A stretch of 64,000 bases of DNA, taken from positions 1 to 64,000 of the forward strand of contig JAAPAO010000094.1 in the NCBI GenBank assembly GCA_013115145.1, read 5' to 3'. This DNA is from Perkinsus chesapeaki. Its lineage: Eukaryota > Perkinsozoa > Perkinsida > Perkinsidae. Every line of letters begins with the position of its first letter. Position 1 is the first letter of the stretch. Below the pieces are notes generated by a model. That model searched no databases. It worked only from the letters and a program-made list of their open reading frames with translations, and was not told the origin of the DNA. The translations under genes were made by a program, and so were the position numbers. This document shows positions 1 through 12,682 of this stretch, piece by piece.

Positions 1-1049
1 ACGACACTAGACTCAACGACCACCCGAAACAGGGCTCAACGCGAAGTTGTCGCGCAAGCATTTCAGGATCACTCTGCGGGCGGCGCGCAGCAAATGCGAG
101 ATCTCTCACACCAACAGGGTGCTGCAAAAAATAGGGCCCTTCCACTGGAACTTCACCGACAGATTCCTTCAAATGGGAGGTCGGAATTCAGCATCCCTGC
201 ACTCAAGGGGGATGGTGGGATAATGTTACATATCACTCAGCGGGTGCTTTTTCAACGACAATCCGAAACCAGTAGCACATTTCTCTACGTGAACATTTCT
301 CCGACAAGCCACAATTCGGCCCAATTTGGTTATCAAAGTGGTTTATAGAAAGAATGTTCATTTAGCTTACAAATGATGCCTCTCTTGTTTGAGAGCTTTC
401 GCGCAGCACATAATTCCAGAAGGTGAGCCAACCTTTTTTGCAGCATGTCACGATGACTCAATGATACTTACGTCACAGAAGTTGCGCGTGCGTGCAACTC
501 AAGAGCAAGATTCCAAGATACGGAGAATGATCCAACAGCGCACGCCGATTCCCATTCCCCATTCCAGTGCCCCTTACCAGGTTTGATTGATTGTTTGTCA
601 TGTCACTGATTGCCACTACAGCTTCCAGGAGGAGGAAGAGGACAGCCAGAGGTAATAGGCATTTAACAACTTCGGCAGAAACTTCTCCGATTCATCGATT
701 CTTATGGCCACCATTACGGCTCGTTTACTTGCCACTTTTATATAAAGAAGCTTTCATAGAGATGTGACCCCTCCTCTAGCTAGCTTCTGCGTGGGTATCA
801 CTTAGAAGTATTATTCTTTATACATCGCAATGGAGCTATGAAGTCGATCTCAGACAATCACTTTAGGGCTTCGGAAAGCCTATTAGCCTCGGTCATACCA
901 GATTGGCAGCCATGAGGTCTAGCATCTTGCAATATACTCAGCACATTCTACTTCATTTTTCATCTGTATCATCGTATAAGTACCCCAGCTCCCGAGCTTT
1001 GCGACGGTGTCTTTAGGGAATCGTCCGTCTTTCTTGCTCAGGCCTTATC
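1..1049. other. no supportable gene
   Basis: Short open frames occur on the + strand around 94-348 and 389-586, but none has recognisable similarity, and neither joins convincingly to another exon. A frame ending at a possible donor near 580 could be the tail of an upstream gene. Nothing else is seen. Confidence 0.4.
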
Positions 1050-4000
1050 ATGAAGCTTGCAGTTGTTATGGGGGCGTTAGTGACGTGCTTGGCTTGGCTG
1101 GTATCGACTCAGACCTCCGCTAGGGTAATGTTGACCTATTTCGTATCTTTTGAGACGCTCCTTTCTTCAGTCTGTATGGGCATCTCGCCAACAATTCCTA
1201 TCTGGTGATTCGGTTCCTGTGTCACCATCTCTCTCTACCACACTCAGCTCAGCAAATGCTCTCAACGCCGAAATCGGTGAGGTAAGCGTTCGCCCCTTTA
1301 GCCCGACGGTCTCCCATTGATCCCTCTCAGGAGGAAGTGTCCGCCTGGGTGTATGTCGTTGAGGTTGTCGTAGTGATAGTTTTATCACTGCTATTTGAAT
1401 ACGTAATAACGCTGCCCTTTGTGCCTGTTAAGTGTGTTTGTAGTAGGCCCAGGAGAGAGTAAGGGAGAAGCTAGAGGAAGAGGGCAAGGGTACGTTAGTG
1501 AGAATGATGGACACCCTTTTCCGTGAAATTATGATTCTCGGATTTATCGGCCTGTTTGTCTTCATTTGTAAGTTGAATCTCTCGGCAAGGAAATAACTGT
1601 TCTACATAAGGTACTAAGACCGGATTGGCAAAGGAGATTAGCAAGGCGGTAAGGAGGGAATGTCGTCACGCGCCGCGAAATTGGCTGGTGATTAGGTTAT
1701 TGGAGCTGCTGAGGAAGGTGGAGAGGATCCTCTAGCGGAGAGCTTTGAGTCTATCCACATGATATTATTCTGCGTAAGCTTTTGTTCATCGGGGAACCTG
1801 TGCGATACAGTCGATTCAGAGTCACCTCTTCCGTCTTTATTGGAGTACTCGTGTCTCGAATTTCACATCACGACGCTCAGTACCGAGTGAGAAATCGAGG
1901 AAATCCGAATTATTCTATTTTATTGCGCCGGGCGGCAGGGGGGGTCAGAAAGTTTACTTTTCTGAAAACCCTTCGACGAGGCGGATATTTTAATGGCTCG
2001 TAGCCCTCTGTAAAACTCTCCGGAGTGTCTTTCAATGGTGATAACCTCCGATCAGACATTCAAAGTCTAATACTTCAGAAGAATCTGTTTTAATGAAAGG
2101 TAAAATTAATTCTTTTATGCGGGAGGGATCACTGAGAAGGAAATAGAAGATGAAGTGATTATTCTTTTCAAAGAGATATAAATGGGGAATGTTCTATCAG
2201 TCACCCCAGCACAATAATATATATTGATATTACCTTTATATATAATTTTCTCTATCGGTTAGTGTAACTTGTTCTTTTGTAGATTTCTTTTAACTTCGGC
2301 GCCACCAGAACATACCCTTAGAATGTATTATAATATTAAATATGTTATATGTAGTAAGTGAGTTTTACCATTGTGTAGTGCTTCTGTACCGGTGACACTA
2401 TCCTTGTCACTGTAGGTCTCTTGAATAAGCTGATACTCGCACTATAATCGATTCCAGAATATATCTAAAGACGTAAACTTCAATGGCGAGCTTCCCAATA
2501 ATGTGGCCTAGATTATGTGGTTCCATTTTTCAGGTGATGGTTGTCTTCATTTTTCAATGCATCACTTTGATGCTTGGGGCAGAGCGTATCACCAGAAGGT
2601 GGGATACCTGGGAGGAGATGGCAGAGACAGGGCGGGAGACACACGTTGATGCTCGTCACAAATCCCTGGAGTAAGCCACGCCCTGGCAGTGGCGGACAGA
2701 TTTGGTCGGTAGGCGTCGACTGATTGATCGTGGATTCCTGGATGAGGAGGGAAAGGAAAAGGCCCTGTTGAAGTTTTCGGAGAACTGGGTAGGTCCGTGT
2801 TTTCGATTTCGGTTAGGGAGAAATGGCTAAGCTTCTAGACGGGCAAAGCAGTGTATTTATTGAACGAAGTAAAGAGTGTTGATTTATATAAGCGAAGCTC
2901 TCGCCAGTGTTTACCTTGAGAGCGATCTTTATTATGAATTACGGTATCTTTCGAATTCCAGGACTTTTGGAAGTCCGAAAAGGAGGCATTACGGTGGCCT
3001 CGGGTGTTGATATCGCTGAGTAGAGAGGCTTCACGCTTGGTCGGAAACGCTTGGTTGAAAGCATCAAATGGAGAACCTAATAAATCTCAGCTGCGAGTGA
3101 ATACTAGAGTCTAGCAAAGGCGAATCTGAGTTCGGAAGGGGTCCTGATGAATCTTGCGCGCTATAAAGAATATCCTCCAGTAGAGTATCTCAGTTGTCCT
3201 ACATCCTGCCTGACGAGCTTCGTGATATTGTAATTTGGCGTCTACTGCGCCATGAATTCCTCTTCCCTTCACACAGCCGTGGCCAGAAGCTCGCTCTTAC
3301 GTCCCAGGTGGGCATCGGAAGGAAAGTGGTCGTTGAGAATTCCGCTAGCAGATTGCTGAAGTCCGGGACCCTATTGTCTTCGATTTCGAACGTTACCTTA
3401 CTGAGAAGCTCGGAGAAGGATTTGTAGTAGCCTTCGAGGAGGCAGAGTCGGCACTGTTGCGCCCAGGTTGAGTTGGTTGAGGTCGATCTGGCTACATGGG
3501 TGGTAGCTGTTTTGTTCACCCCCTGCATCGCATGGGTGCGTAGAGGCATCATTGGGATATGTTAGTTTATAATGCTCAGATACTGTCTTACTCCACCGCT
3601 ATTCGTATCGCTATGATCTGTGCCTTCTCCTGGATCTTACTAATAGCTATGTTTGCCTTTTATGTGTGCCTTGGCTTGCCTAGGTCAGTTTTGATACACC
3701 TTTATTAGGTCCATATAACTAACGTTATGATCGCTCTCTCGCCAGTGGTGCCATCGAGAGCTGTGGTGCTCTTGCAGATGCTATCTGGTAACAAACAGGG
3801 GTTCTACCCGGGTTTTGGGTTTTGGGTTTTGGGTTTTCTAAAACTCTGCGATAGGTACATCATTGGCGGCGTTCCAGCGGCACTATCGATCCCCTGATCG
3901 ATTCTCCAGCAGGCGCCGATCGAGCCCGCCTGAGTCCCCTGATTATGTAGGGATGAAATAACGGTTTGAAATTTCATAAAGTGTCCTTAGTCTTCCGAGG

Positions 4001-7000
4001 AAGAGGACCTCACACAACCGCTGCTGAACGCCAAGTCAAGTAAGTGGAAACCTACTGCTCGAGTTTTACTGTTTTTCTATCAGAAATGTTCTCATGGGTT
4101 CCCCGGTTCCGGCAGCAGGAAGAATACTTCAAGCCTATCAATAGACGAAGCACCGTCATGAAAGTGATCTGCCAGCATCGACACAGGGTAGTACCAGTGA
4201 TGGGATCTTCCTCCCCGTTCGTGGCCAGGCTAACAGTAGCCTCACCAGCGTGATTGTAGCCTGTCTAGGTACTGCTTCTTAAGGTTATAGGTTCAAGTAG
4301 TTGAGTACTAGATAGCATATATGCCGGACTTAGGGGGACCGAGCGAGCCTAAAATTCTAGTGTTTCCAACTTTGCAGTGCGAAAAATGACTGGACATGAC
4401 CATAGGGGCGAGACTGTTGTTATCAGATTCCGAATGCCCAGGAGCGTCTAATGTGGTTTGAGGAATACTCCCTACCTGTATTCTCCCACATGCTTGAGAT
4501 TATGATGTTCTTCCAAGCGGTCCTTACAGCTACCCTTATAGTAAGCTGGGGGAGCTATTGGCAATGCGAGGGGGCTTCTCCTTTTACTAGAATAGATAGA
4601 ATACCCCATTGACTACAACGCGCAAACCAGATCACACTGTGCATGCGTACACCGAGACACAGAAGTATTCAGGACTACTCATGGATATCTGTAGTGACAT
4701 ATTTTGTGTCCGCTTCTGTGGAGCAATGCAAAGGGGATTCCGCAGTGGTACTATGAACTTTCGTTCATACTTGGCTGTATATCTCAACACTAGGAAAGCT
4801 TGTATATTTTCGGAGATAATGTTGATTGGATTATATTATATTGATCCTTGGCTCATCGGTGCTCGAGGAGAACCTTTACGAGAGTAAGGTAATGTCGTTT
4901 GCTCAGGTGCTGATTGCCATCGGGGGCCCTTCCCAGTGGTCGGTGTGGTCATGGCTGTGTTATTTCCTGTCTTGGGGGGAATGGGCCATTATGACCCGCT
5001 ATCTGGTAGTAAGGCTCCTCGGGATTTGTTCCACTTGCTTTCAATACTAGGTTTTAGGTTCCCCACGTGATGAGCCGTCTTACGTTGGTGACCAGTATAG
5101 AGTATTTGAAGGACCCAGAGTTGATAGAGAAGGTAGTACTGGGAGGCTTCCATCAACCTCTTCTCGGATGCTGAACTACTTGTATATTAATCCAGATCTG
5201 CTCTACCTGCCGCTGTATGGCGACTGTTGCTTGGAGTATCTTGGGTCCATATTTGGAGCATGAGTGAAGCGTCGGATAGCCAGTGGTATTGCCCACCCGA
5301 TAGATCTTATTCAAAAGCGTGCAATAAAGAGATAGTTTTACTTCGACAAGGTTGCATTCTGTCGACCGGCGCGTTTGTGTGGCAATCATCTCATCAGGTC
5401 ACATTCGAAGTCAAACGTGAGCGTCTTCTTCAAGCCTTGAAGGTTCTGTCGGTAGTGAAGCTCGAGGGTAAAGCCAGGCGTCTGGCAGCCGAGGGAGAGG
5501 ACACCATTTCTGATGAAGAGTGGGAGCGGACTCCGCCACGGGGTCAGGGTTTTTCGGTCAGGTATGAGGCAGCCTTGTATACCTTTGAGTCGCTGTCTGA
5601 GGAGGCGAAGGCTAAGATAGAATCCACTTTCGAGACATTCGATGCCGACCTCAGTGGCACTGTGGATTGCCAAGAGATGGAGGAGGTGAGAGCACATTGT
5701 GGTACGCTTTTACCTGGAAGTCTAAGAGTTTCAATGCGCGTTGGTGGGAAGTATGTTTAAAAGTCGGGTTATGGTAAGGTGGCCCGGCTATTTCGCAGCT
5801 TGTTTTCAACAGTGAAAATTTGTGCCACATATGAAGTTCTAGCTCCCTGTATGTAGGCAAGCCCAAGGGACCCCGCTGCTTTGTTCGTTCACGATCATAA
5901 ATCCACTCATTTACCTCGGTTCTAGTCGCGGTTCTAATCCGTCAGCTCCTCGTCTTTTTACGTCATTTCGAGAACCCCCTGTATATCCCCTTAATGGTTA
6001 GGTTATGGGTGCCATGGGTGTAGTACCAGGTAGCGAGGCTAGTAGATCGGCATGTGCATTGTTGAAGATGGTTGATAAGGATGGATCAGGACAGCTAGAT
6101 GAGGAGGAGTTTAAGGTCGGCAGGAGGACGAGGAATAGCCAACTTGAATGGCTCAATTTGCCACCATTATTTGCACTATATTAAGAACTTCTACATTACC
6201 TTCGATGATCTAGCGTGCATCGGTGAGCGAGGTTGACGGTGATCCTGCGGGTTGTTGTTTAGGTACTGATGGTCCTAGCGTTGGTGAAGCCAGACGAGGC
6301 GGAGGAAGCCGAAGATCTCAAAGCGTTCTTCCGGAAGATCGATGCGGATCAGAGCGGTAGACGGCTGACGGTTGGGATAGTGGTGAGTGTTGTGACAGGG
6401 TTGGTGTCCCTTGAGGAGTTAGCGGATGCATTTACAGAACTGGGTGTACCGATGAACACTGAGGAGGTTGGGAGATTGGTGTAAGTTGGAGGGATCCTAC
6501 CGATGAAGGAATACCGCGATGGTGAAGTATACCAGAAAGTTGCAAGTATACTAGACCTGAGAATTGGAGAAGATAGTCTACTTGGGGAAGCAGCAAACTA
6601 TCTATTGTTATATAACGTGTTGCTAGCATTCACTAAGTGCTGGTCTTGAAGGTAGATACTTGTCCTCGTCAACCGAGCAGGACAAATTGTAGAACTCGGT
6701 AAGATTTTGCAATCACCGAAAAAGCGCATTTGTTGCGACGATTCCGACGAAACTGCTCGAATGCTGAGCCTCATTTACGACTCGTTGTTCTAACACCGCA
6801 AGAGTTGTGGTATCACTAATAGCATCGAGGATCAGGTATGAGTGCTTCGGTCAAGTGAAGACCGAACTCGCCGAACCTGAATTTGTCAAGTGGATGCGTT
6901 TCCTCGATAACATGGACGATAAGAGGGAAGGAGGTGGGCTGGCGATGTGGTCATCATTTCCGGCAGTCCCCGGTTGGCAGGTCTTGAAAGCACTTAATCG

Positions 7001-7073
7001 GCTCCTTAGTCGATATTCCTCCTATATAAATGTCACCTATAGCTCCCCTGAGTTTTCGGGCGCGCGCTTTTAA
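1050..7073 (+). CDS. MLO-like seven-transmembrane protein with C-terminal EF-hands
   Basis: Multi-exon gene. ATG at 1050 opens a signal peptide (MKLAVVMGALVTCLAWLVS). Seven hydrophobic segments follow in the MLO order: about 1335-1395 (AWVYVVEVVVVIVLSLLFEY), 1505-1570 (EIMILGFIGLFVFI), 1697-1773 joined to 2535-2590 (HMILFC|VMVVFIFQCITLMLG), 3470-3537, 3590-3680, 4490-4550 and 4908-5010. After TM3 comes RITRRWDTWEEMAE, matching the W-x-x-W-E signature after TM3 of plant MLO proteins. The exon at about 3354-3422 (FDFERYLTEKLGEGFV) matches the MLO F-x-F-x-x-Y-I loop. C-terminal exons carry EF-hand loops DADLSGTVDCQE (about 5640), DKDGSGQLDEEE (about 6079) and DADQSGLVSLEE (spliced, about 6340-6420), and the remains of a fourth (about 6855-6932). 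Plant MLO proteins are calcium-permeable, calmodulin-binding membrane proteins; here the calcium sensor appears built in. Introns include one of about 760 nt (1774-2533). The 3' end and exons at 3690-4490 are approximate. Confidence 0.75.
3810..3837 (+). repeat. (GGGTTTT)4 telomere-like interstitial array
   Basis: Four exact tandem copies of GGGTTTT lie in an intron of the MLO-like gene. The unit resembles telomeric repeats of several protists, but the array is short and internal. Confidence 0.85.
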
Positions 7074-7524
7074 CAGAAGCGTTTATTTCCTAATTGTTGA
7101 TTCGTAACTATGGGGATGACTCGTTTCATTTTTACTTCCCTCGTAGTTGCGTTATTCTCGCTGCTGAGGGGACGCTCGGTTGTGACGGACTATCGTTGCA
7201 GCCTGAGGGGGACAGTGTTACACAATTCCACTGCAGCGCCTTGAAGAGTGGATAGATAATGGTGCCGTTGAGGCGTAGGTTTGGTCGTTCTTAGTACAAG
7301 AAAGATAACACTTGTGGCATTTCCTGCGGAAGATACGCTATCGGGTTTTTTATATTCGCTAGGCTATGCAGGATTCCTCGGTTCTGTGACGTCGGCGCTG
7401 AGGCGCGTTCTTCTAGCGTGCGAGTAGCGTATAGCGCGTACTTGTGAGCGTTCGGGTTAAGTGTGGAGCATCACAGCTGTTAAGTGTTGTTAAGTTTCTT
7501 AAATACCGTTTAAACTAAATCATC
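7074..7524. other. intergenic region upstream of the DUF1015 gene
   Basis: No open frame with recognisable coding character. It presumably holds the 3' end of the MLO-like gene and the 5' region of the next gene. No recognisable motif was found. Confidence 0.5.
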
Positions 7525-9110
7525 ATGTCATCCTCTTCCACCGAGGATATGCTCGCTAAGGTTGGCGTGCGCGTTCCCTACACTTTGCTACCAGCTGATA
7601 AAGTCGACAAGACCAAGTGGGCAGTTATTGCTTGTGATCAGTAGGGCTATAGAACTCTGTTGAGTTGCTTTTATTCTTGTTTGTGTAGGTACACCAGCGA
7701 GCCTGACTACTGGGAGAGAGTTGACAAGTTCGTAGGAGATGCCCCCAGCACTTTGCGTTTAATTTTCCCTGAAGTTTATCTTGAGAAGGGTCGTGATGAG
7801 GAGGTAGGAGAATCCTTCTGTGGCTGGCGGTGAGTGCATCGATTTTTACTCAGATTATGAAGAGCATCTCAGATCACATGGCACAGTACACGGCTGAGGG
7901 CATTCTTGTGAAGCCCGAGAAGCCCGGTATGGTGTTGGTTTCGAGAACCACTAAAACTGGCGCCAAGCGGACTGGTTTGGTGACCGCTGTCGATTTGGAG
8001 AAGTACGACTACTCTGTCGGGAGCCAGAGCGAGATCCGTCCCACCGAAGCCACTATCGAGTCTAGGATTCCTCCGCGTTTGAGTAGGTTGCGCATGCGTG
8101 CAAATCCTAGAGTATCTTTGTTGTTTGATGGTCAGATATCCGTCGCAATGCTCCTGTGGAGCTGCCTCACATTATGGTGCTCATTGACGATCCGGAGAAG
8201 ACTGTTTTGGAGCCTCTCTTCGCCAAGAGGGATCAGCTCAAGCAAGTTTACGATTTCGATCTTATGGAGAACGGCGGGCATCTCACCGGCTGGTGGGTTG
8301 ACGGCGAGAGCTCCGAGAGCGAGGATTTGGCCAAGGCTTTGAATGTCATCGCCGAGCCCGAAAGATTCCATAAGAGGTACGAGGCCCCCGCCGACAAGAA
8401 GCCTCTTATCTTCGCTGTTGGTGATGGCAACCACTCGCTTGCTACTGCTAGAGCCTACTGGCAGGAGGTGAAGGCCACCCTTACTGATCCCGAGGAAATC
8501 GCTCATCATCCCGCTAGATTTGCCTTGGTTGAGATTGAGAATATCCACGATGAGGGTCTGGCCTTTGAGGCGATTCACAGGCTTATTTTCAACGCCAACG
8601 GAGGCAGCAGGAAGTTTATCACTGAAATGACTGAGTTCTTCGAGAAGGAAGGATGCGGCCCTGTGACCGTCAGCGAGACCGACGACGACTTCAAGAAGGC
8701 TGTCGAGGGCAAGTGCTCCGGTCATAGCTTTGGCTATATGGTCGATGGTGTTAAGGGAGGGGTGTTCATCGCTAACCCTAATAAGGTCCTTGATGTTGCC
8801 ACGGTGATGGACTTCGTGGATCCCTATATGAAGACCAATGAAGCTAACGGAACGAAGATCGATTACGTTCATGGATTGACTGCTATTGAAAGGTAAGGGT
8901 TTGCACGCATGCACAAGGTGATATCTTTTGTTCTCTAGATACTGCACTGCTGGCACTTCTAACGTTGGAATTGTTCTTCCCGATATGCACAAGTCGGATC
9001 TTTTCAAGACCGTTGTCCATGATGGTGCTCTACCTCGCAAGACCTTCAGCATGGGCGAGGCAGACGAGAAGCGCTTCTATTACGAGTGCCGTAGAATCCA
9101 AAAGGACTAA
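7525..9110 (+). CDS. DUF1015 family protein
   Basis: Five exons, all phases consistent: 7525-7640, 7689-7803, 7854-8082, 8136-8892, 8939-9110, giving 462 residues, a usual length for the family. The start MSSSSTEDMLAKVGVRVPYT is the first in-frame ATG. Family hallmarks visible are WAVIACDQYTSEPDYW near the N-terminus, APVELPHIMVLIDDP, the central FAVGDGNHSLATARAYW block, and the C-terminal PDMHKSDLF. The DGNHS block is the most conserved part of DUF1015, a family best known from bacteria and scattered in protists; its biochemical activity is not settled, so none is assigned. No signal peptide or membrane segment is seen, so it is probably cytosolic. Codon use is GC-richer and more even than in the flanking spacers. 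Confidence 0.93.
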
Positions 9111-9926
9111 ACCGACTGCTACCAGACTGTCTATCATCAATTATAATATTGTTAACTCTATATAACCTCAATCACCCAGAGGTCCCAAGCTCCGCTGGTC
9201 TCCCTCGAGATCGCAGAAGGCAACGGTTTTCAGCTAGTCTTCCGCAGCAGCTTTTGCGGAGTTTATCGAGTACTGTACTCCCTCCTCCTGGACGTAACGC
9301 TCCTATAGGCGTTTTTAAGTTGCTGATTGGCGGGCTGTAGCAACTGGTGTTGCTGTGGTCTCGTCTATGGTACTGTCCTTGTAGTCGGCGTAGAGTCGAA
9401 AATGTTTATTAATACTAAAACTGTTTCATGTGAGCACCTGTCGCACTTGTGTTGGCCAATTGTCCCTGAGGAGGTTTTCAGGGATTGTGTGCATGGAGCA
9501 GCAAGCGGTTTCATGGTAGTCACGTTGGTGAAGATCCTCATCGTATTCTCCCTCGCCACGAAAGCTCTATCAAGTTCTTGTCCAATGTTTCCTGATTGAC
9601 TGAAGCGCTTGTTATATATTATGTTGCATAATTCTTAGTAAACTCGGTTTTCTGTCGTCGGGAAGTTGCCCTGTCTCACCGGCTGTCTCATCAAAAATGT
9701 GCTCCCCTCTAGCAGGGCTTTGTATGTGCTAAATAAAGCGGTTGAGTCGCAAAGCGTGCAAGATACGATTATTAGTTTTTGTATCTTGCATACGGTAAGA
9801 TAGGCGTTGCGATGATGCATCTGCTGTACCGACTTTGCCGTCGATGAGGATGGTGGATACTTTTAACCAAAGGTTATCTTCCTCTCTCTTAGCGTCCTGT
9901 GTCTTCTGTGTGTTCAACTCGATATA
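9111..9926. other. no supportable gene
   Basis: Spacer between the DUF1015 gene and the RRM gene. Short frames on both strands (for example 9327-9599 +) show no homology or splice logic. It probably holds the 3' end of one transcription unit and the promoter of the next. Confidence 0.5.
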
Positions 9927-12343
9927 ATGTCTCACGCCAACAACAGTAACAGCAGTAGGAGTGCAGCAGCAGTTGCAGCAGCAGCTCATGACACTCATGC
10001 ACAGGATGGAGCGATAGGGTCGGTATTGGTGGCGGTTGTAGATCCGCAATAAATTACAGTAATTCTTACCGAGCATCTCTGTTGTAGCTAAGATACTTCG
10101 CCTTTGAAGGGTGCTCTTTCTGATGGCTCGAGCTACTACGTTTATCAGATAGTGTATAGTATATTCACAGCTTGTTTCATATCGGCCGCTCGTGCTTGTC
10201 GAAAATGCAGATAGGCGAAGTAGTTTTGAGGAATAATGCCATTTAGAACGGTCTTTTTCGTGGAATGTGAAACTCGAAATTGAAGAGAAAACAGACTACT
10301 GAGCGCCGTAAGCTTCATGAAAGATCGCAATAGGTCTGATAACTACGAGTCGGTACGTATTGTAGTATATTATTAACTTGGGCGCCCTAGTAAACCGTTG
10401 TTATCCAATAACGGGGAATTGGGGAACCAATTACCATCACCTGCATTCTCAATCCTTTTGAGAATATAGCCTTAGCCTTATACTATCTAATGAAATAAGA
10501 CTTGTTTCATTTAATAATTTGATAAGGTCTATTATATTCTGTCGTATGGGCAGGGAGCTTTGGCTTGGAAATGAAGTTTGAGGCGTGCCTTCGACAGATA
10601 CGCGGCCAACACCCCCTCGGTGGGCATGAGTCCTGCTGGGTCTACGGGCGATCGACCGGTCCGAACCGGGCCCAAGGTCTTCATTGGTGGAGTACCTTTC
10701 ACGGCTACTGAGAAGGACGTGGCTGAATATTTCTCCCAGTTTGGACCCATCGTTTCAGCGGAGATTAAAGTGGATAAAGCTACCGGTAGTTTCATGGGGA
10801 TGCAGACTGGCTGACTTGACTGGGAATTCAGGGAGAAGTCGAGGCTTTGGGTTTGTGGTGTTCGAGACGGCTGAGGGAAAGATGAATGCTATGCGAAGGA
10901 AGGGAGATCTTTTCATACATAATCGTCAAATTAATATTGGAGATGTAATACTGAAGCGAGTGTGGAAGGCTTCATGGCTAGAGGTGTCAGAAAGTTGCGA
11001 GAACATTTCGCATACAGAATTTGAATTTAACCTCATGGTGTTTATTTTTGAGATCAACAGGGCCAATCATAGCATGGGATATATAACGTATATGAAACGT
11101 ATTAGATGAACGTTATTTAATGTAGTTACCACTGCCGCTTTTTTCCTCGGACTGTGAACCAGTCTAGTCGCACTCATCGACGTTTCACAGAAGTCTCAGA
11201 AACCTAGACGGTTATTTCGCTTCTCTTCAACCGGCTTCATTTTTTTGGTTTTTCCCTTTGTGGAATTTATTTTCTGCAGACGACTGCCGATCGAGTGTTC
11301 GTTGGTGGAGTTCCACCCCAAATAAGCAATGAATCTATTGCCAATCACTTTTCCAAGTATGGACCTGTTCAAGATATCGAGGGACCCCCGAACAAGAACT
11401 ATCTTTTCGTCGTCTTCACAGACCCTTCAGGTGATTCTCAGTTTCCTCTTTTAGATTCTCAAATTGCTACCTGCTACACGTCCCTTTCACTAGCTATTGC
11501 CTCTGTTGTTTGCACTATATTTTATGGCTTTCGGAGCCGCAATGTTTTGTTCCTTTCTTTTATCATAAATGCTGGTTTCCTTTTTATTCGGCTTCTCCTC
11601 TTCAAACGGTGTTCACTCCCTTTTCTGATTTCCGCATATCTTTATGTCCAATCTCGTGGTTCAATGAGCATCCCTATAGCTGTACGAGAAAAGACGACCT
11701 CTTTTTTTACGAAAGAGGAGTCATTGATCTCATGTTTACTGCCACTGCGATACAATATTCCTCGTGCTGGAGTAGGATGTTCCTTATTGGTATATTCGTG
11801 ATGATACCATCTGTGTTCATCGCAATTTACAATTCCCAAGCCGGCGCACTGTCTCTGGAGTTCTTTTCTATCTGTCTTCCGTTGTAGCAGTATTGTTATC
11901 AAAGAGCTAGCCCAGAACGGCGTATGGGATGGGGCGATGGGGAGGAGTGTAATGTTAGGTGCTCGTAACTGTCTGATGGAGCATCCCGACAATCACGTTA
12001 TTGACGGCGTTCGAGTCGATGTGAAGAAGGCTCAGCCCAGGAACCAGCCTCACTCTGCACAAGGGGCAGCCCCGCCGCAGGCTCCTACACATCCGGTTAG
12101 CATTCCCATGGCGGGCCCTGCCGGGTAGATACCTTTCTGCGCTGTTCCTTTATTATATTAATTCTTAGGGAATACTACCAGCAGCCCACCCCTCAGTATC
12201 CTAGCTACGGCCAACAACAGCAGCAGCAGCAGGGAGGCGGCCGTTACGATCCTCCGTATTCTGGGGGCCCTCAGAGGGCCTCGCCTGGCCAATCTCATGG
12301 GGCAGCTTCCGGTGGTAGATTCGGGTATGCCCAGCCGTACTAG
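9927..12343 (+). CDS. two-RRM RNA-binding protein (hnRNP A/B or Musashi type)
   Basis: Exons 10583-10785, 10832-10944, 11280-11430, 11959-12124 and 12169-12343 join in phase. A likely first exon at 9927-10018 encodes MSHANNSNSSRSAAAVAAAA (Ala/Ser/Asn-rich) and fits by phase, giving 299 residues. RRM1 has RNP2 VFIGGVPF and RNP1 RGFGFVVF, the latter rebuilt by removing a 46-nt intron (ATG|RSRGFGF). RRM2 has RNP2 VFVGGVPP and RNP1 YLFVVF and ends IDGVRVDVKKAQPRNQ, the signature that follows RRM2 in Musashi/hnRNP A/B/DAZAP1 proteins. The tail is rich in Gln, Gly, Pro and Tyr (YGQQQQQQGGGRYDPPY) and looks disordered. It should bind single-stranded RNA in nucleus or cytoplasm. Intron 3 (11431-11958) is unusually long and pyrimidine-rich. 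The first exon is the uncertain part. Confidence 0.88.
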
Positions 12344-12682
12344 TAGACTTCTCGTAACGTATCGCATTTCTAGTTTGATGACTACCAGTGGAGTTTGGTT
12401 TGTTGTTAATCCTGTGGGATGGAGGAGCAAGTAAAAGGTACCTCGGATAGGTCGCTGCAATCAGGCATGCAGCAGTGTTGAGTGTACTACTCACAATGTT
12501 GGTTAATACATGGAAAACCCTAAAAGTTGAGAGCTTAACGGGGGCGCATTGTATCTATTGCATGCCGTTTAGTAATCATCTCTCTATATCATTGCATGCA
12601 GAGTGTGTATGAAATAGCGTCTTTTATTATTCACAGCTCTGTTCTGATGGATATCTAGATTGCGGTGTCTTTTGGATAGAGT

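Noticed and set aside
3199-3552. 117-codon minus-strand open frame
   Set aside because: It is the antisense shadow of MLO-like exons whose sense frames match the family.
8132-9052. 306-codon minus-strand open frame opposite the DUF1015 gene
   Set aside because: The sense strand encodes all DUF1015 motifs. The antisense frame follows from GC-biased third positions and has no recognisable domain.
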